DNA from: Kordia sp. TARA_039_SRF
GTDB lineage: Bacteria; Bacteroidota; Bacteroidia; Flavobacteriales; Flavobacteriaceae
Assembly: GCA_006383075.2 (NCBI GenBank)
Contig: SMNH02000003.1
Location: forward strand, 36,425-100,424
Reading direction: 5' to 3'
DNA length: 64,000 bases
Numbering within the stretch: position 1 is the stretch's first letter; every line of letters starts with the position of its first letter. The position numbers and the translations under genes were made by a program. Below are positions 9,211 to 18,843 of the stretch, in pieces. Below the pieces are notes generated by a model. The model saw only the letters and a program-made list of their open reading frames with translations. It was not told the DNA's origin and made no database searches.

Positions 9211-10452
9211 ATGAAGAAGCTAATCTTATCTATATTGTGTCTAATTCCATTGGGAATGGTTGCACAAACTACAATTGTTAATCCAAACGATACCAGAGTG
9301 ATTACAACAGGAGTACCTTTCCTACTCATTACACCAGATGCACGCGCAGGTGGAATGGGAGAACTTGGAGTGGCTACGTCCGCAGATACGTATTCACAGC
9401 AGTGGAATCCAGCAAAATACGCTTTTGCAGAGGAGCAAATAGGTGTCGGAATCAGTTATACGCCATATTTGAGCGACTTGGTAAATGATATCTTTTTAGG
9501 AAACCTAACGTTCTACAACCGAATCAATGAAAGAAGTGCTTGGTCTGCAAGTATCAAATACTTTAGTTTGGGTGAAATTGAAATCATCACACAACAACAA
9601 GCAGATATAGGAAACTTTACACCATTAATTGAACGACCAAACGAATTGGCAATTGATGCATCGTACGCATTACGTTTAAGTGACCAATTCGCCATGTCGG
9701 TAACAGGTCGTTTCTTGCGTTCTGACTTAAAATTACAATCGCAACCAGACGTAGAAGCCAATGCAGCAAGCAGTTTTGCGGTAGATATTGCAGGTTTCTA
9801 TCAATCAGAAGAAATAGCATACGACAGTTTCAACGGACGTTGGAGAGGTGGATTTAATATCTCAAACTTAGGTCCAAAACTAAAATATGACGAATTAGGT
9901 CAAGAAAACTTCTTACCAACACAATTAAAATTAGGTGGTGGATTTGATTTTATCTTTGACGAATACAACAAATTAGCAGTAAGTGTTGAAGTAAACAAGC
10001 TCTTAGTGCCAACACCTCCAAAACTCGGTTTCGTTGACACAAATGACAACGGAAATCAAGATAATGACGATTTATCAACTCCAGATGTAAACGAAAACGA
10101 GCCAACCATTATCGTAGAAGGACAAGATGACGACGTAAGTTTCGTATCTGGTATCTTCCAATCATTTGGAGATGCGCCAGGTGGTTTCAGTGAAGAATTA
10201 AAAGAATTTACGTGGGCATTAGGTGCAGAATACTGGTATCAAGACTCATTTGCCTTACGTGCAGGATACTTCAACGAAGCAGAAGAAAAAGGAGCTAGAA
10301 AATTCTTTACACTCGGGGCAGGATTCAAATACAGCGCCGTAACGATTGATGTTTCATACTTATTCTCAGCTTCGCAAGTACGTAATCCATTAGAAAATAC
10401 ATTGCGTTTCTCACTAACATTCAACTTAGGAGATACGTACAACGAATTATAA
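9211..10452 (+). CDS. porV: Type IX secretion system outer-membrane protein PorV (LptO)
   Basis: This 413-residue FadL-like outer-membrane beta-barrel has a signal peptide ending in GMVAQ. PorV acts as the shuttle that takes cargo from the translocon to PorU. Family features include FLLITPDARAGGMGELGVAT at the N-terminus of the mature protein, alternating beta-strand pattern and a final strand ending LRFSLTFNLG. An acidic, Asn/Asp-rich insert (about 275-305) may be an external loop. The porU-porV order is conserved in Bacteroidota. It has its own promoter and a strong terminator. Confidence 0.95.
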   Translation: MKKLILSILCLIPLGMVAQTTIVNPNDTRVITTGVPFLLITPDARAGGMGELGVATSADTYSQQWNPAKYAFAEEQIGVGISYTPYLSDLVNDIFLGNLTFYNRINERSAWSASIKYFSLGEIEIITQQQADIGNFTPLIERPNELAIDASYALRLSDQFAMSVTGRFLRSDLKLQSQPDVEANAASSFAVDIAGFYQSEEIAYDSFNGRWRGGFNISNLGPKLKYDELGQENFLPTQLKLGGGFDFIFDEYNKLAVSVEVNKLLVPTPPKLGFVDTNDNGNQDNDDLSTPDVNENEPTIIVEGQDDDVSFVSGIFQSFGDAPGGFSEELKEFTWALGAEYWYQDSFALRAGYFNEAEEKGARKFFTLGAGFKYSAVTIDVSYLFSASQVRNPLENTLRFSLTFNLGDTYNEL

Positions 10453-10474
10453 AAGTCACAACATAAACAATACA

Positions 10475-10507
10475 AAAACCTTTCAAGCTTCTTGGAAGGT
10501 TTTTTTT
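10475..10507 (+). terminator. Intrinsic terminator after porV
   Basis: AACCTTTCAAG and CTTGGAAGGTT form an 11-bp stem (one G-T pair) with a 3-nt loop, followed by eight T. It lies 22 nt after the porV stop. Confidence 0.9.
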
Positions 10508-10665
10508 GTGACCGCTTTTTAGAAATTAGCAATTAGGAAATAATAAGAAATATTTGAATAAACAAAAAACGAATGTCATAGAACAAATAACTAAAAACAA
10601 AAAAATCACTATCTTTCCAAGCTATTTCAACGGTAGTACCTGCTTCCCAAGAAAAATAAATTGTC

Positions 10666-11148
10666 ATGAAAGAAATCAAAATCACGACGACACTCACGTG
10701 TTACGACCATATAGAGGAGCTGCCTCAACACATTCAAAAACTGATGGGACATGCTGTAAATGCTAGGAAAAAGGCGTATGCGCCATATTCAAAATTTAGA
10801 GTTGGTGCTGCGTTGCAATTGGAAAACGGTGTTGTGATTACGGGAAACAATCAAGAAAATGCTGCCTATCCTTCAGGATTGTGCGCAGAGCGTGTAGCTA
10901 TTTTTCACGCTGGAGCGGAATATCCTAACGTGAAAATACAGCAAATCGCCATTTCGGCAACGTCTGATTTGCATCTAAACAAAACACCAATTCCACCATG
11001 TGGTTCGTGCAGACAATCCATTGCAGAATATGAAATGCGTCAAGATGCTCCTATTGAAATTTACTTTATGGGAGCAGAAGGAAAAATCATGAAATCAGAT
11101 TCGTTAAAAGATTTATTGCCGTTGGTTTTTGATAAAACGTATTTGTAA
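10666..11148 (+). CDS. cdd: Cytidine deaminase
   Basis: The product has 160 residues, slightly longer than most tetrameric cytidine deaminases (about 130-135) because of an N-terminal extension. It converts cytidine or deoxycytidine to uridine in pyrimidine salvage. The zinc site is visible: Cys73-Ala-Glu75 in GLCAERVAIF and PCGSC (Cys112, Cys115). AYAPYSKFRVGAAL binds the substrate. The stop codon shares one base with the start of the histidine kinase gene (TAATG), so translation is probably coupled. Confidence 0.95.
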   Translation: MKEIKITTTLTCYDHIEELPQHIQKLMGHAVNARKKAYAPYSKFRVGAALQLENGVVITGNNQENAAYPSGLCAERVAIFHAGAEYPNVKIQQIAISATSDLHLNKTPIPPCGSCRQSIAEYEMRQDAPIEIYFMGAEGKIMKSDSLKDLLPLVFDKTYL

Positions 11149-12254
11149 TGTTTAAAAAATTAAATTTAACTCTTAAAGAGTTTTGTTTTGGAGTCTTTCT
11201 TTTATTGACTCCATTTTTATTTTATGCGTATGAATTAGTTCCTCAAGTTAAAGTTATTACTATTTTCGGAGTTGACTTTCATTCGGGGTATTTTAGTGAG
11301 TGGCAAGTATTCTTTCATTTTATATTAACAAAATTAGTTCCGCTATTAGTGCTTATCATTTTATTTTTTCTGAGTAAAAGTAAAGTTGTCTACTTCACAT
11401 TGCCTTTAATTGGATTGTACATATTTCAGTTGTATGCGATTTTTTTAGAGCAATTCAAATCTGGAGATGTTTTAATTATAGATGATATATTTTTAGATCG
11501 CTGGTTTGTATTCCCTATTGCTGTAATTTCAGGCTTTATTTTAGTTCTAATTAGAAATGCTTTCAATAGAAAAGAAAGAGCGAAAAAAAGAGAAGAGTTG
11601 TTACTGAAAGAAAAAATGGTTTCTCTAAAGCATCAAGCGCTAAACGCTCAGATGAATCCACATTTTATCAATAACTTATTACTTCATATCTATGTTGCGC
11701 TAGAAAATGGAAATAAAAAAAATTCGTTGAGCGATTTAGGCAACTTCTCTCTATTGGTGAGTCTAATTTTGAAATCAACACAATCAGACTTTATCTCTTT
11801 AGAGGAAGAATTAAAAATTGTAGACTATTATTTTAAATTACAGCAATCGCGATTTGAACATAAATTTCAATATTCAATTCAGAATAACAACATAGAAAAG
11901 AGTGACTTAGATCTTATAAAAGTCCCGCCAATGATTCTACAACCGATTATAGAAAATTCAATAGAACATGGTATTCGATCTAAAGATAATGATGGAGTTA
12001 TTGAAATTAATCTTTCAGAAGAAAAGGAATATTTATATTGTGAAATCTCAGATAATGGAATTGGTTATTCACAATCGAAAACAAGACAAAAAAAATATCA
12101 TTCTGGAATTTCCTTAAAAAATATAGAAGAGCGTTTGCAAATAATGGAGAACGGTGTTTCAGATGAAAAACTTGTGAAAATAGAAGACAGGATAAATGCA
12201 AATCACGAAATTATTGGAACAAAGGTTATATTGAAAGTACCATTAGTAGTATAA
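11148..12254 (+). CDS. LytS/YehU-type sensor histidine kinase, orphan
   Basis: The 368-residue protein has about four membrane segments in its first 140 residues. A short charged coiled stretch (RKERAKKREELLLKEK) leads to the His_kinase H-box NAQMNPHFINNLL. The C-terminal HATPase has the N-box PIIENSIEHGI and the G1 box DNGIGYS. These kinases usually signal to a LytTR-type response regulator encoded next door, but none is adjacent here. The ATG overlaps the cdd stop (TAATG), and the gene is AT-richer by eye than cdd and pdhA. It interrupts the cdd-pdhA neighbourhood, so it looks like an insertion. Signal unknown; a partner could be the distant LytTR regulator at 36.6-37.4 kb. Confidence 0.85.
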   Translation: MFKKLNLTLKEFCFGVFLLLTPFLFYAYELVPQVKVITIFGVDFHSGYFSEWQVFFHFILTKLVPLLVLIILFFLSKSKVVYFTLPLIGLYIFQLYAIFLEQFKSGDVLIIDDIFLDRWFVFPIAVISGFILVLIRNAFNRKERAKKREELLLKEKMVSLKHQALNAQMNPHFINNLLLHIYVALENGNKKNSLSDLGNFSLLVSLILKSTQSDFISLEEELKIVDYYFKLQQSRFEHKFQYSIQNNNIEKSDLDLIKVPPMILQPIIENSIEHGIRSKDNDGVIEINLSEEKEYLYCEISDNGIGYSQSKTRQKKYHSGISLKNIEERLQIMENGVSDEKLVKIEDRINANHEIIGTKVILKVPLVV

Positions 12255-12375
12255 AATGACAATAATGAAGATTGAATCTGTAAATCAATTGTTTTCGATA
12301 ACGTTTTCGAAAGAATAAATCGTGTTAAAACATAGATAAATTACCGCTACATTTTTACACTTCTTATTAAAATAG

Positions 12376-12383
12376 TATTTTTG
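12376..12383 (+). promoter_or_regulatory. -7 promoter element upstream of pdhA
   Basis: TATTTTTG fits TAnnTTTG exactly. The matching -33 TTG is only partial (TTT near 12353). The predicted start leaves a leader of about 85 nt before the pdhA ATG at 12476. Confidence 0.55.
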
Positions 12384-12475
12384 TTATTCGGATATTGAAA
12401 ACAAACAACAAAAAAATAAACCCTAAAATGGTTTTGAGATTTTCAAAAATTACAAAACCAACCAATTTGAAATAA

Positions 12476-13474
12476 ATGGAAAAAATCACTAAAGAAGTAT
12501 ACCTCAAGTGGTACGAGGATATGTTATTTTGGAGAAAATTTGAGGACAAACTTGCCGCTGTGTACATTCAGCAAAAAGTGCGTGGATTTCTTCACTTATA
12601 CAATGGTCAGGAAGCTGTATTAGCAGGATCGTTACATGCAATGGATTTATCGAAAGATAAAATGATTACTGCCTACAGAAATCACGTGCAACCTATCGGA
12701 ATGGGCGTTGACCCTAAAAAAGTCATGGCAGAATTGTATGGAAAAGCAACAGGAACTTCGCAAGGACTTGGAGGCTCTATGCACATTTTCGCACCAGAAC
12801 AAGGGTTTTATGGTGGACACGGAATTGTAGGTGGACAAATTCCATTAGGAGCAGGATTGGCTTTTGCAGACAAATACTTCAAAAGAAACGCAGTGACTTT
12901 ATGTTATATGGGTGATGGAGCCGTGCGTCAAGGTTCGTTGCACGAAACCTTCAACATGGCGATGAATTGGAAACTTCCAGTCGTATTTATCTGTGAAAAC
13001 AACGGGTATGCGATGGGAACTTCTGTAGAAAGAACAGCCAACCATACCGACATATGGAAACTTGGATTAGGATATGAAATGCCTTGCGGACCTGTAGACG
13101 GAATGAATCCTGTAAAAGTTGCAGAAGCAGTTCACGAAGCAGTAGAAAGAGCAAGACGTGGTGACGGACCAACATTCTTGGAAATGAAAACCTATCGTTA
13201 CAGAGGTCACTCCATGTCCGATGCACAACACTACAGAACCAAAGATGAAGTAGAAGAATACAAAAAAATAGATCCAATAAATCAAGTGAAAGAAATTTTA
13301 TTGGAGAAAGAATATGCTACAGAAGAAGAAATCGAGGAAATGGACAGGCGCGTGAAAGACTTGGTAAAAGAATGTGAAAAATTCGCAGAAGAATCTCCAT
13401 ATCCAGAGAAAAATGTAATGTACGATACGGTATACGAACAAGAAGATTATCCATTTTTACCTCATAAACTATAA
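12476..13474 (+). CDS. pdhA: Pyruvate dehydrogenase E1 component, alpha subunit
   Basis: The 332-residue product is the thiamine-diphosphate-binding alpha subunit of E1, which decarboxylates pyruvate and acetylates the E2 lipoyl arm. The ThDP motif is visible as [12 protein letters not shown] with its downstream [10 protein letters not shown]. The phosphorylation-loop equivalent [12 protein letters not shown] is also present. The gene is followed 6 nt later by the E2 gene. E1-beta is not nearby; in several Flavobacteriaceae it is encoded elsewhere. The product is cytoplasmic. Confidence 0.95.
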   Translation: MEKITKEVYLKWYEDMLFWRKFEDKLAAVYIQQKVRGFLHLYNGQEAVLAGSLHAMDLSKDKMITAYRNHVQPIGMGVDPKKVMAELYGKATGTSQGLGGSMHIFAPEQGFYGGHGIVGGQIPLGAGLAFADKYFKRNAVTLCYMGDGAVRQGSLHETFNMAMNWKLPVVFICENNGYAMGTSVERTANHTDIWKLGLGYEMPCGPVDGMNPVKVAEAVHEAVERARRGDGPTFLEMKTYRYRGHSMSDAQHYRTKDEVEEYKKIDPINQVKEILLEKEYATEEEIEEMDRRVKDLVKECEKFAEESPYPEKNVMYDTVYEQEDYPFLPHKL

Positions 13475-13480
13475 TAAAAC

Positions 13481-15163
13481 ATGGCAGAAATTATAAACAT
13501 GCCACGATTAAGCGACACCATGGAAGAAGGTGTGGTTGCATCATGGCTAAAACAAGTAGGTGATAAAGTTGAAGAAGGTGACATTCTCGCAGAGATTGAA
13601 ACTGACAAAGCAACAATGGAATTTGAATCTTTCTACGAAGGAACATTGTTGTATATCGGTGTTCAAGAAGGAGAAACAGCTCCTGTAGATACGTTATTAG
13701 CCATCATCGGAGACGAAGGAGAAGATGTAGATGCATTGGTAAAAGAAGCAGGAAGTTCTGAAGCTAAAGAAGACAAAAAAGAAGAAACCAACGAAACGAA
13801 AGCAGAAGAAACCTCAAAAGAAACCAAAGAAGATTCTAGCGAAGAAACTGCTGAAATGCCAGCAGGAGCAGAAGTCGTGACGATGCCACGTTTAAGTGAT
13901 ACAATGGAAGAAGGAACGGTAGCTTCTTGGTTAAAACAAGTTGGTGACAAAGTTGAAGAAGGCGATATTTTAGCGGAAATCGAAACGGATAAAGCAACGA
14001 TGGAGTTTGAATCGTTCTACGAAGGAACGTTGTTGTACATTGGAATCAATGAAGGAGAAACGGCACCCGTAGATAGCATTTTAGCAATCATTGGAAAAGA
14101 AGGAACAGATGTAGATGCTGTATTAAAAGCAGCAAAATCTGGCGGAAGTTCAAGTGAAAGTGCTTCTTCAGAGGAAAAAGAAACGTTGAACAAAAGTGAA
14201 AGTTCTTCAAACACAAACGAAAAAAAAGAAGAAACTTCAAAAGCAGTTTCAAGCAGTTCTTCAAATGGTAGAATCATCGCATCGCCATTAGCAAAGAAAA
14301 TTGCAGAAGATAAAGGAATCGATCTCACGCAAGTGCAAGGAACAGGAGACAACGGACGTATCATAAAACGTGATGTTGAAAACTACAAACCAGCCGCGAA
14401 AGAAGCACCAGCAGCCAAAGAAACAAGTGCGCCAGCTACAGAAACCGCTCCAGTCGTGACACCATTTGTGCCAGCAGGAGAAGAAAGCAGCGAAGAAGTG
14501 AAAAATTCACAAATGCGTAAAACCATTGCGCGTCGTTTGGGCGAATCAAAATTCTCTGCGCCGCATTATTACCTTACGGTAGAATTGGACATGGACAATG
14601 CTATTGCGTCACGTAAAACCATCAACGATATTCCAGACATCAAAGTGTCTTTCAACGATATGATTGTCAAAGCTTGTGCGATGGCATTGCGTAAACATCC
14701 ACAAGTAAACACTACTTGGAACGATGGAACAACTACCTATCACAAACACATTCACGTGGGTGTTGCCGTAGCAGTTGACGAAGGATTGTTAGTGCCGGTG
14801 TTGAAATTTGCTGACCAAATGAGTTTGACAACTATTGGCGGAAAAGTACGTGAATTGGCTGGGAAAGCAAGAAACAAAAAAATTGCTCCAGCAGAAATGG
14901 AAGGAAGTACATTTACCATTTCAAACTTAGGAATGTTTGGAATTTTAGAATTCACTTCTATCATCAATCAGCCAAACTCGGCAATTTTATCTGTGGGAAC
15001 CATTGTGCAAAAACCAGTGGTGAAAAACGGAGAAATTGTAGTAGGGAATACAATGAAAGTAACATTAGCGTGCGATCACAGAACTGTGGACGGCGCAACA
15101 GGAGCACAATTTTTACAAACTGTAAAGCAGTATGTAGAAAATCCTGTGACCATGTTAGCATAA
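13481..15163 (+). CDS. pdhC: Pyruvate dehydrogenase E2, dihydrolipoamide acetyltransferase with two lipoyl domains
   Basis: The 560-residue core enzyme transfers acetyl groups to CoA. In order it has lipoyl domain 1 (about 1-80, lipoylated Lys in EIETDKATMEF), an acidic Lys/Glu/Thr linker (about 90-130), lipoyl domain 2 (about 132-210, nearly identical in sequence), a Ser/Glu linker, the peripheral subunit-binding domain (SPLAKKIAEDKGIDLTQVQG near 265), an Ala/Pro linker, and a catalytic domain from about 345 ending with ACDHRTVDGATGAQFL (active-site His and Asp). It is co-transcribed with pdhA. The linkers are unusually rich in Glu and Lys. Confidence 0.95.
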   Translation: MAEIINMPRLSDTMEEGVVASWLKQVGDKVEEGDILAEIETDKATMEFESFYEGTLLYIGVQEGETAPVDTLLAIIGDEGEDVDALVKEAGSSEAKEDKKEETNETKAEETSKETKEDSSEETAEMPAGAEVVTMPRLSDTMEEGTVASWLKQVGDKVEEGDILAEIETDKATMEFESFYEGTLLYIGINEGETAPVDSILAIIGKEGTDVDAVLKAAKSGGSSSESASSEEKETLNKSESSSNTNEKKEETSKAVSSSSSNGRIIASPLAKKIAEDKGIDLTQVQGTGDNGRIIKRDVENYKPAAKEAPAAKETSAPATETAPVVTPFVPAGEESSEEVKNSQMRKTIARRLGESKFSAPHYYLTVELDMDNAIASRKTINDIPDIKVSFNDMIVKACAMALRKHPQVNTTWNDGTTTYHKHIHVGVAVAVDEGLLVPVLKFADQMSLTTIGGKVRELAGKARNKKIAPAEMEGSTFTISNLGMFGILEFTSIINQPNSAILSVGTIVQKPVVKNGEIVVGNTMKVTLACDHRTVDGATGAQFLQTVKQYVENPVTMLA

Positions 15164-15179
15164 ACTATAAAACACTTTA

Positions 15180-15206
15180 AAAATCCCACGAAAGTGGGAT
15201 TTTTTA
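15180..15206 (+). terminator. Intrinsic terminator after pdhC
   Basis: AAATCCCAC, loop GAAA and GTGGGATTT form a stem followed by T-rich sequence, 17 nt after the pdhC stop. Confidence 0.9.
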
Positions 15207-15231
15207 TATACATCAATCAAAACCAACACTC

Positions 15232-16179
15232 ATGAAACATTTTAAAAGCATAATTACAGCCTGTTTAGTGACTTTTGTAGTCTTTTCGTGTAAGACCAAA
15301 GAAGTTGTCATAGAAGCTCAAGAAGTAGACGATATTGTGTCGTATTTAGCTTCTGACGAATTGGAAGGACGAAACACAGGAACCGAAGGCATTGAAAAAG
15401 CGGCGGTGTACATTGAAAATTATTTTAAAGAACTTGGCGTACAGCCGTATTATGATACCTATCGCGATAGCTTTACAGTAAAAGGCAAAAATGCGTTTAA
15501 TGTTATTGGATATTTAGAAGGAACAGATCCTGCGCTAAAAAATGAATTTGTGATTATTGGCGCGCATTACGATCATATCGGATTTGGAGAAGAAGAAAAT
15601 GGCGATACCATTGCAAACGGAGCGAATGACAATGCAGCAGGCGTTGGAACGGTAATGACGATGGCAAAATACTTCGCAAAAACCAAAAGTAACAAAAGAA
15701 GCATCTTATTCACGTTATTTTCTGCGGAAGAAATGGGCTTACAAGGCTCTAAATATTTGGCAGAAACTTTGAAAAAAGAAAACATTGATTTATACATCAT
15801 GCTGAACTTTGAAATGGTAGGTGTGCCTTTGGTAAACAAAGATTACACAGCGTACGTGACAGGATTTGACAAATCAAACCTAGCGCAGAAGATGAACGAA
15901 TATGCAGGAAAGAAAATTGCAGGTTTCTTACCAAAAGCAGGTGAATATCGTTTGTTTATGCGTTCGGACAATTATCCGTTTTTTAAAGAATTCAACGTGC
16001 CTTGCCAAACATTTTCAACCTTTGATTTTACCAACTTTAAACACTACCACAAAGTAGGAGACGAAGCAGATATTATGGATTTTAATCACATGGCAGATTT
16101 TGTAAACACGTTTATTCCAGCAGTGAAAAAAGCAGTCAACGCGCCAACCAAAGAAATTAAATTGACAACTTCGAAGTAA
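15232..16179 (+). CDS. M28 family metallopeptidase lipoprotein
   Basis: The 315-residue product has a lipoprotein signal (lipobox VFSCK near residue 20), so it is probably attached to an envelope membrane. M28 aminopeptidase features are clear: LASDELEGRNTGTEG, GAHYDHIG (zinc His), GANDNAAGVGT (bridging Asp), FSAEEMGLQGS (catalytic and zinc Glu) and a final His in FKHYHKVGD. It likely trims peptides in the periplasm or at the surface. It follows pdhC after a strong terminator. The substrate is unknown. Confidence 0.9.
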   Translation: MKHFKSIITACLVTFVVFSCKTKEVVIEAQEVDDIVSYLASDELEGRNTGTEGIEKAAVYIENYFKELGVQPYYDTYRDSFTVKGKNAFNVIGYLEGTDPALKNEFVIIGAHYDHIGFGEEENGDTIANGANDNAAGVGTVMTMAKYFAKTKSNKRSILFTLFSAEEMGLQGSKYLAETLKKENIDLYIMLNFEMVGVPLVNKDYTAYVTGFDKSNLAQKMNEYAGKKIAGFLPKAGEYRLFMRSDNYPFFKEFNVPCQTFSTFDFTNFKHYHKVGDEADIMDFNHMADFVNTFIPAVKKAVNAPTKEIKLTTSK

Positions 16180-16203
16180 CATATAATTTGCTTGAAACGT
16201 AAA

Positions 16204-16323
16204 CGTCACTTCGAGTGGATTCGCGTCACATTGAGCGCAGTCGATATGGAGCGAATTTGTATCGAGAAGTACTTTGAAAACACAATTTATGTACGTCATG
16301 CTGAACTTGATTCAGTATCCCAC
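16204..16323. repeat. Intergenic repeats, family B (16204-16273) and family A (16293-16323)
   Basis: Family B here starts CGTCACTTCGAGTG and ends GTATCGAGAAGT, with outer bases that can pair. Family A is a small hairpin element, CTGAA-CTTGA-TTCAG, framed by ACGTCATG and TATCCCA. Related copies of both families occur at 23.5, 40.7-40.9, 42.2 and 59.2 kb, always between genes. Confidence 0.7.
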
Positions 16324-16342
16324 AAAACCGAGAAATTAAATT

Positions 16343-17023
16343 ATGAAAAACGTCATCATCACAGGAACAAGCAGAGGTATTGGTTTTGAACTCGTACATC
16401 TATTTGCCAATGCAGGTTATAACGTATTAGCGTTGTCACGCAATGAAAAACCGATTTCCAATCTTACGTATGATAATATTACTTCGTTTGCGTTCGATTT
16501 GAGCAAATCAGAAGATTACGATAGAGTGACCGATTTTGTCAGAGAAAATTGGGAACAAGTGGATATCGTCATTCACAATGCAGGTTCGTTGCTAAATCGT
16601 CCGTTTGGCGAAACCACGATGGAAGATTTTCAGTGGATTTACACAGTAAATGTGTTCGGTGTGGCGGAATTGAGTCGCGTGTTATTGCCATTTATGGTAA
16701 AAGGAAGTCACGTAGTCACGATTAGTTCTATGGGCGGAATTCAAGGAAGTATGAAATTTCCAGGATTGGCAGCGTATAGTTCTTCCAAAGGCGCCGTAAT
16801 TACGTTGGTAGAATTACTCGCAGAAGAATACAAAGACCAAGGAATTGCATTTAATGTATTGGCGCTAGGAGCCGTACAAACCGAAATGTTGGCAGAAGCC
16901 TTTCCAGGATATCAAGCACCTGTTTCCGCTGCTGAAATGGCACAATACATTTTCGAATTCGCACTCACAGGAAACAAATACTACAACGGAAAAATTATGC
17001 AGGTTTCGAGTTCGACGCCTTGA
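16343..17023 (+). CDS. Short-chain dehydrogenase/reductase (SDR)
   Basis: The 226-residue product is a classical SDR: TGTSRGIG (residues 7-14, nucleotide-binding loop), HNAG (78-81), Ser128-129 and the catalytic YSSSK (Tyr145, Lys149). The first beta strand and the Arg after the glycine motif would suit NADP(H), but this is inference. The substrate cannot be told from sequence. It is cytoplasmic. It follows the M28 peptidase after a repeat-containing gap, so co-transcription is uncertain. Confidence 0.9.
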   Translation: MKNVIITGTSRGIGFELVHLFANAGYNVLALSRNEKPISNLTYDNITSFAFDLSKSEDYDRVTDFVRENWEQVDIVIHNAGSLLNRPFGETTMEDFQWIYTVNVFGVAELSRVLLPFMVKGSHVVTISSMGGIQGSMKFPGLAAYSSSKGAVITLVELLAEEYKDQGIAFNVLALGAVQTEMLAEAFPGYQAPVSAAEMAQYIFEFALTGNKYYNGKIMQVSSSTP

Positions 17024-17044
17024 AATTAGAGAATCATTTGAGAA

Positions 17045-18685
17045 CTAAATCATTCCAATTATATCAGATTCATCCTTCTGTTCTTTCTCAATGCATTCGC
17101 TCATTTTTTCTCCTTGACTTATCATTTTAGGGATAAACTTTAGTAAAAAATTACGTAATAAATATTTTGAATGATTTTTTTGAATTTTCACTTCAAAATC
17201 TATAATATCACTTATTTCTAGGATATTTTGAAATGAAAAATAGAGTCTTTTGATTTCGAAAAAAATTTGATGTAATAGTTCTGGATTTAAAGTGTTTTTT
17301 GTTTTCTTGTAAGAAAATAAATATGGAATTATCGCATATTTAATTACATTTTTTTCATCAATCTCACATAATAAAGTGTAAAAATGAAAACGATCAGAAA
17401 ACTGTCTTGTTTGAAGCCCAATTATATGGGAAAGTATCTTTTTGTATATTCTTTCCTTGTTTTTATTATCTAATTTAGAAATATACTTAGCAGCGAAATA
17501 TTCCTGTAAAGAACGATGTGGGAAAGTATAATTAACACCTTCTTCAATCAAAATCGCTATTGCAACTTGCAAATCGTTAATGATTTTGGAATTGTCAAAG
17601 ATTAAATGATTTTTTTTAGATTTTATTAAAGTTAGTTTTTCAAATAAATATGTTCTTGAAAAAATAAACTTTTCGTCAAAAAAGGATAGAAAAGAAAACA
17701 ATTGTAATACTTCTTCAAATTGCTCTTTAGATAATCCACTTAGTTTTTCATGCTCAAAACCTAGTTTGGACAAACTGTCATGAGAAGAAAATAAGGCATT
17801 AAACACTTGCTCATAAAAATCACTCCTTTTTTGTGGAACATTAGAATACGATTGATATGTTAATACAAACATAGATAACAAAAGTGGATTACTTAAATAC
17901 GCTTGATAAGATTTGTTTTCATTTTTGTGTATAGTATTTATAATTTTTTCAGCCAATTCAGCTTCTTGACTCGGGAGTTGCTTTTTTACAAAAAATGCAA
18001 TTTCTTCTTCATTTAATTCGGATACTTGATAATTCTCAAATAAAGGCAATGTCTCAATGTTTGTATATGGTCTTGATGTCAATATGTAGTTGTTTTTTGA
18101 ATACTTCATTACAAACGAATCAATGTCCTTAGTTGTTTTTTCTTTAATTTTTGAACTAATCTCGTCGTAACCATCAAAGAAGAAAATGAATTCCCCAGAA
18201 CTTAACATTCTATCGATAATTTCATCTGAAAAACCTAATTTTTGAAAATGAAAGATTTCATTAAAAATATAATCATTTAGACGACCTTCATGCTCATTCA
18301 AGTATCTTAATTCAAGTTTAATAGGAATTTTATATTTTTCCTTAAAACAGTTCGTAAAAAGATATTTTACAATGGTACTTTTTCCACTACCTGCATTTCC
18401 AATAAGTGTTATATAATTTCTATTTTCAAATAATTTTGTTGTTGAAGTAGTTTCAATACGATTATCACTCCTAGGTTTTAGAATATAAAGAGGTTCATAA
18501 AACTCAGGTAATGCTTTTGGCGTAGAACGGTGTAAAATTGTTTTACAATAGTAATTTCTTTTATATTCCTCAACTTGGTATTCTAATAATCTATTTGAAA
18601 AAGTTTGTGAAAGTTCGTTCCCAATTAAACCAAATAATTTGTCTAAAGGAGATTTGAAGATTTTAGCAATCGAAGATTTATTCAT
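17045..18685 (-). CDS. NACHT-domain STAND NTPase, candidate defence protein
   Basis: The 546-residue product has an N-terminal region without a clear domain (1-90), a Walker A loop GNAGSGKST (96-104), a Walker B FIFFFDGYDE (166-175), a sensor-like ILTSRP (201-206) and a winged-helix end motif FPHRSLQEYFAAKYI (388-402). The final 140 residues, Phe/Ile/Leu-rich, match nothing I recognise. This is the layout of short bacterial NACHT proteins, some of which protect against phage. It stands alone, has no effector or repeat domain that I can see, and is AT-richer by eye than its neighbours, which suggests transfer. The function is inferred; a regulatory NTPase is the alternative. Confidence 0.75.
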   Translation of the reverse strand: MNKSSIAKIFKSPLDKLFGLIGNELSQTFSNRLLEYQVEEYKRNYYCKTILHRSTPKALPEFYEPLYILKPRSDNRIETTSTTKLFENRNYITLIGNAGSGKSTIVKYLFTNCFKEKYKIPIKLELRYLNEHEGRLNDYIFNEIFHFQKLGFSDEIIDRMLSSGEFIFFFDGYDEISSKIKEKTTKDIDSFVMKYSKNNYILTSRPYTNIETLPLFENYQVSELNEEEIAFFVKKQLPSQEAELAEKIINTIHKNENKSYQAYLSNPLLLSMFVLTYQSYSNVPQKRSDFYEQVFNALFSSHDSLSKLGFEHEKLSGLSKEQFEEVLQLFSFLSFFDEKFIFSRTYLFEKLTLIKSKKNHLIFDNSKIINDLQVAIAILIEEGVNYTFPHRSLQEYFAAKYISKLDNKNKERIYKKILSHIIGLQTRQFSDRFHFYTLLCEIDEKNVIKYAIIPYLFSYKKTKNTLNPELLHQIFFEIKRLYFSFQNILEISDIIDFEVKIQKNHSKYLLRNFLLKFIPKMISQGEKMSECIEKEQKDESDIIGMI

Positions 18686-18843
18686 GTAATGTTAATTGAA
18701 ATTCCCTTAAAAGTAAGATATAATTTACATTATAGCAATTTACTTTCAATCAAGATAAACAGTTTTTAATTTGATAATTAGAAAAAAGGTATCACGATAC
18801 GAAAAAAAACAATTCAAAATCAATTCTTAAAAACTCTAGAATC

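Noticed and set aside
10554-10766. Plus-strand frame of 70 codons before cdd
   Set aside because: It overlaps the cdd start in another frame and shows no protein signature.
13481-15163. Recent gene conversion of lipoyl domains
   Set aside because: Many silent differences between the copies speak for long separate evolution under selection.
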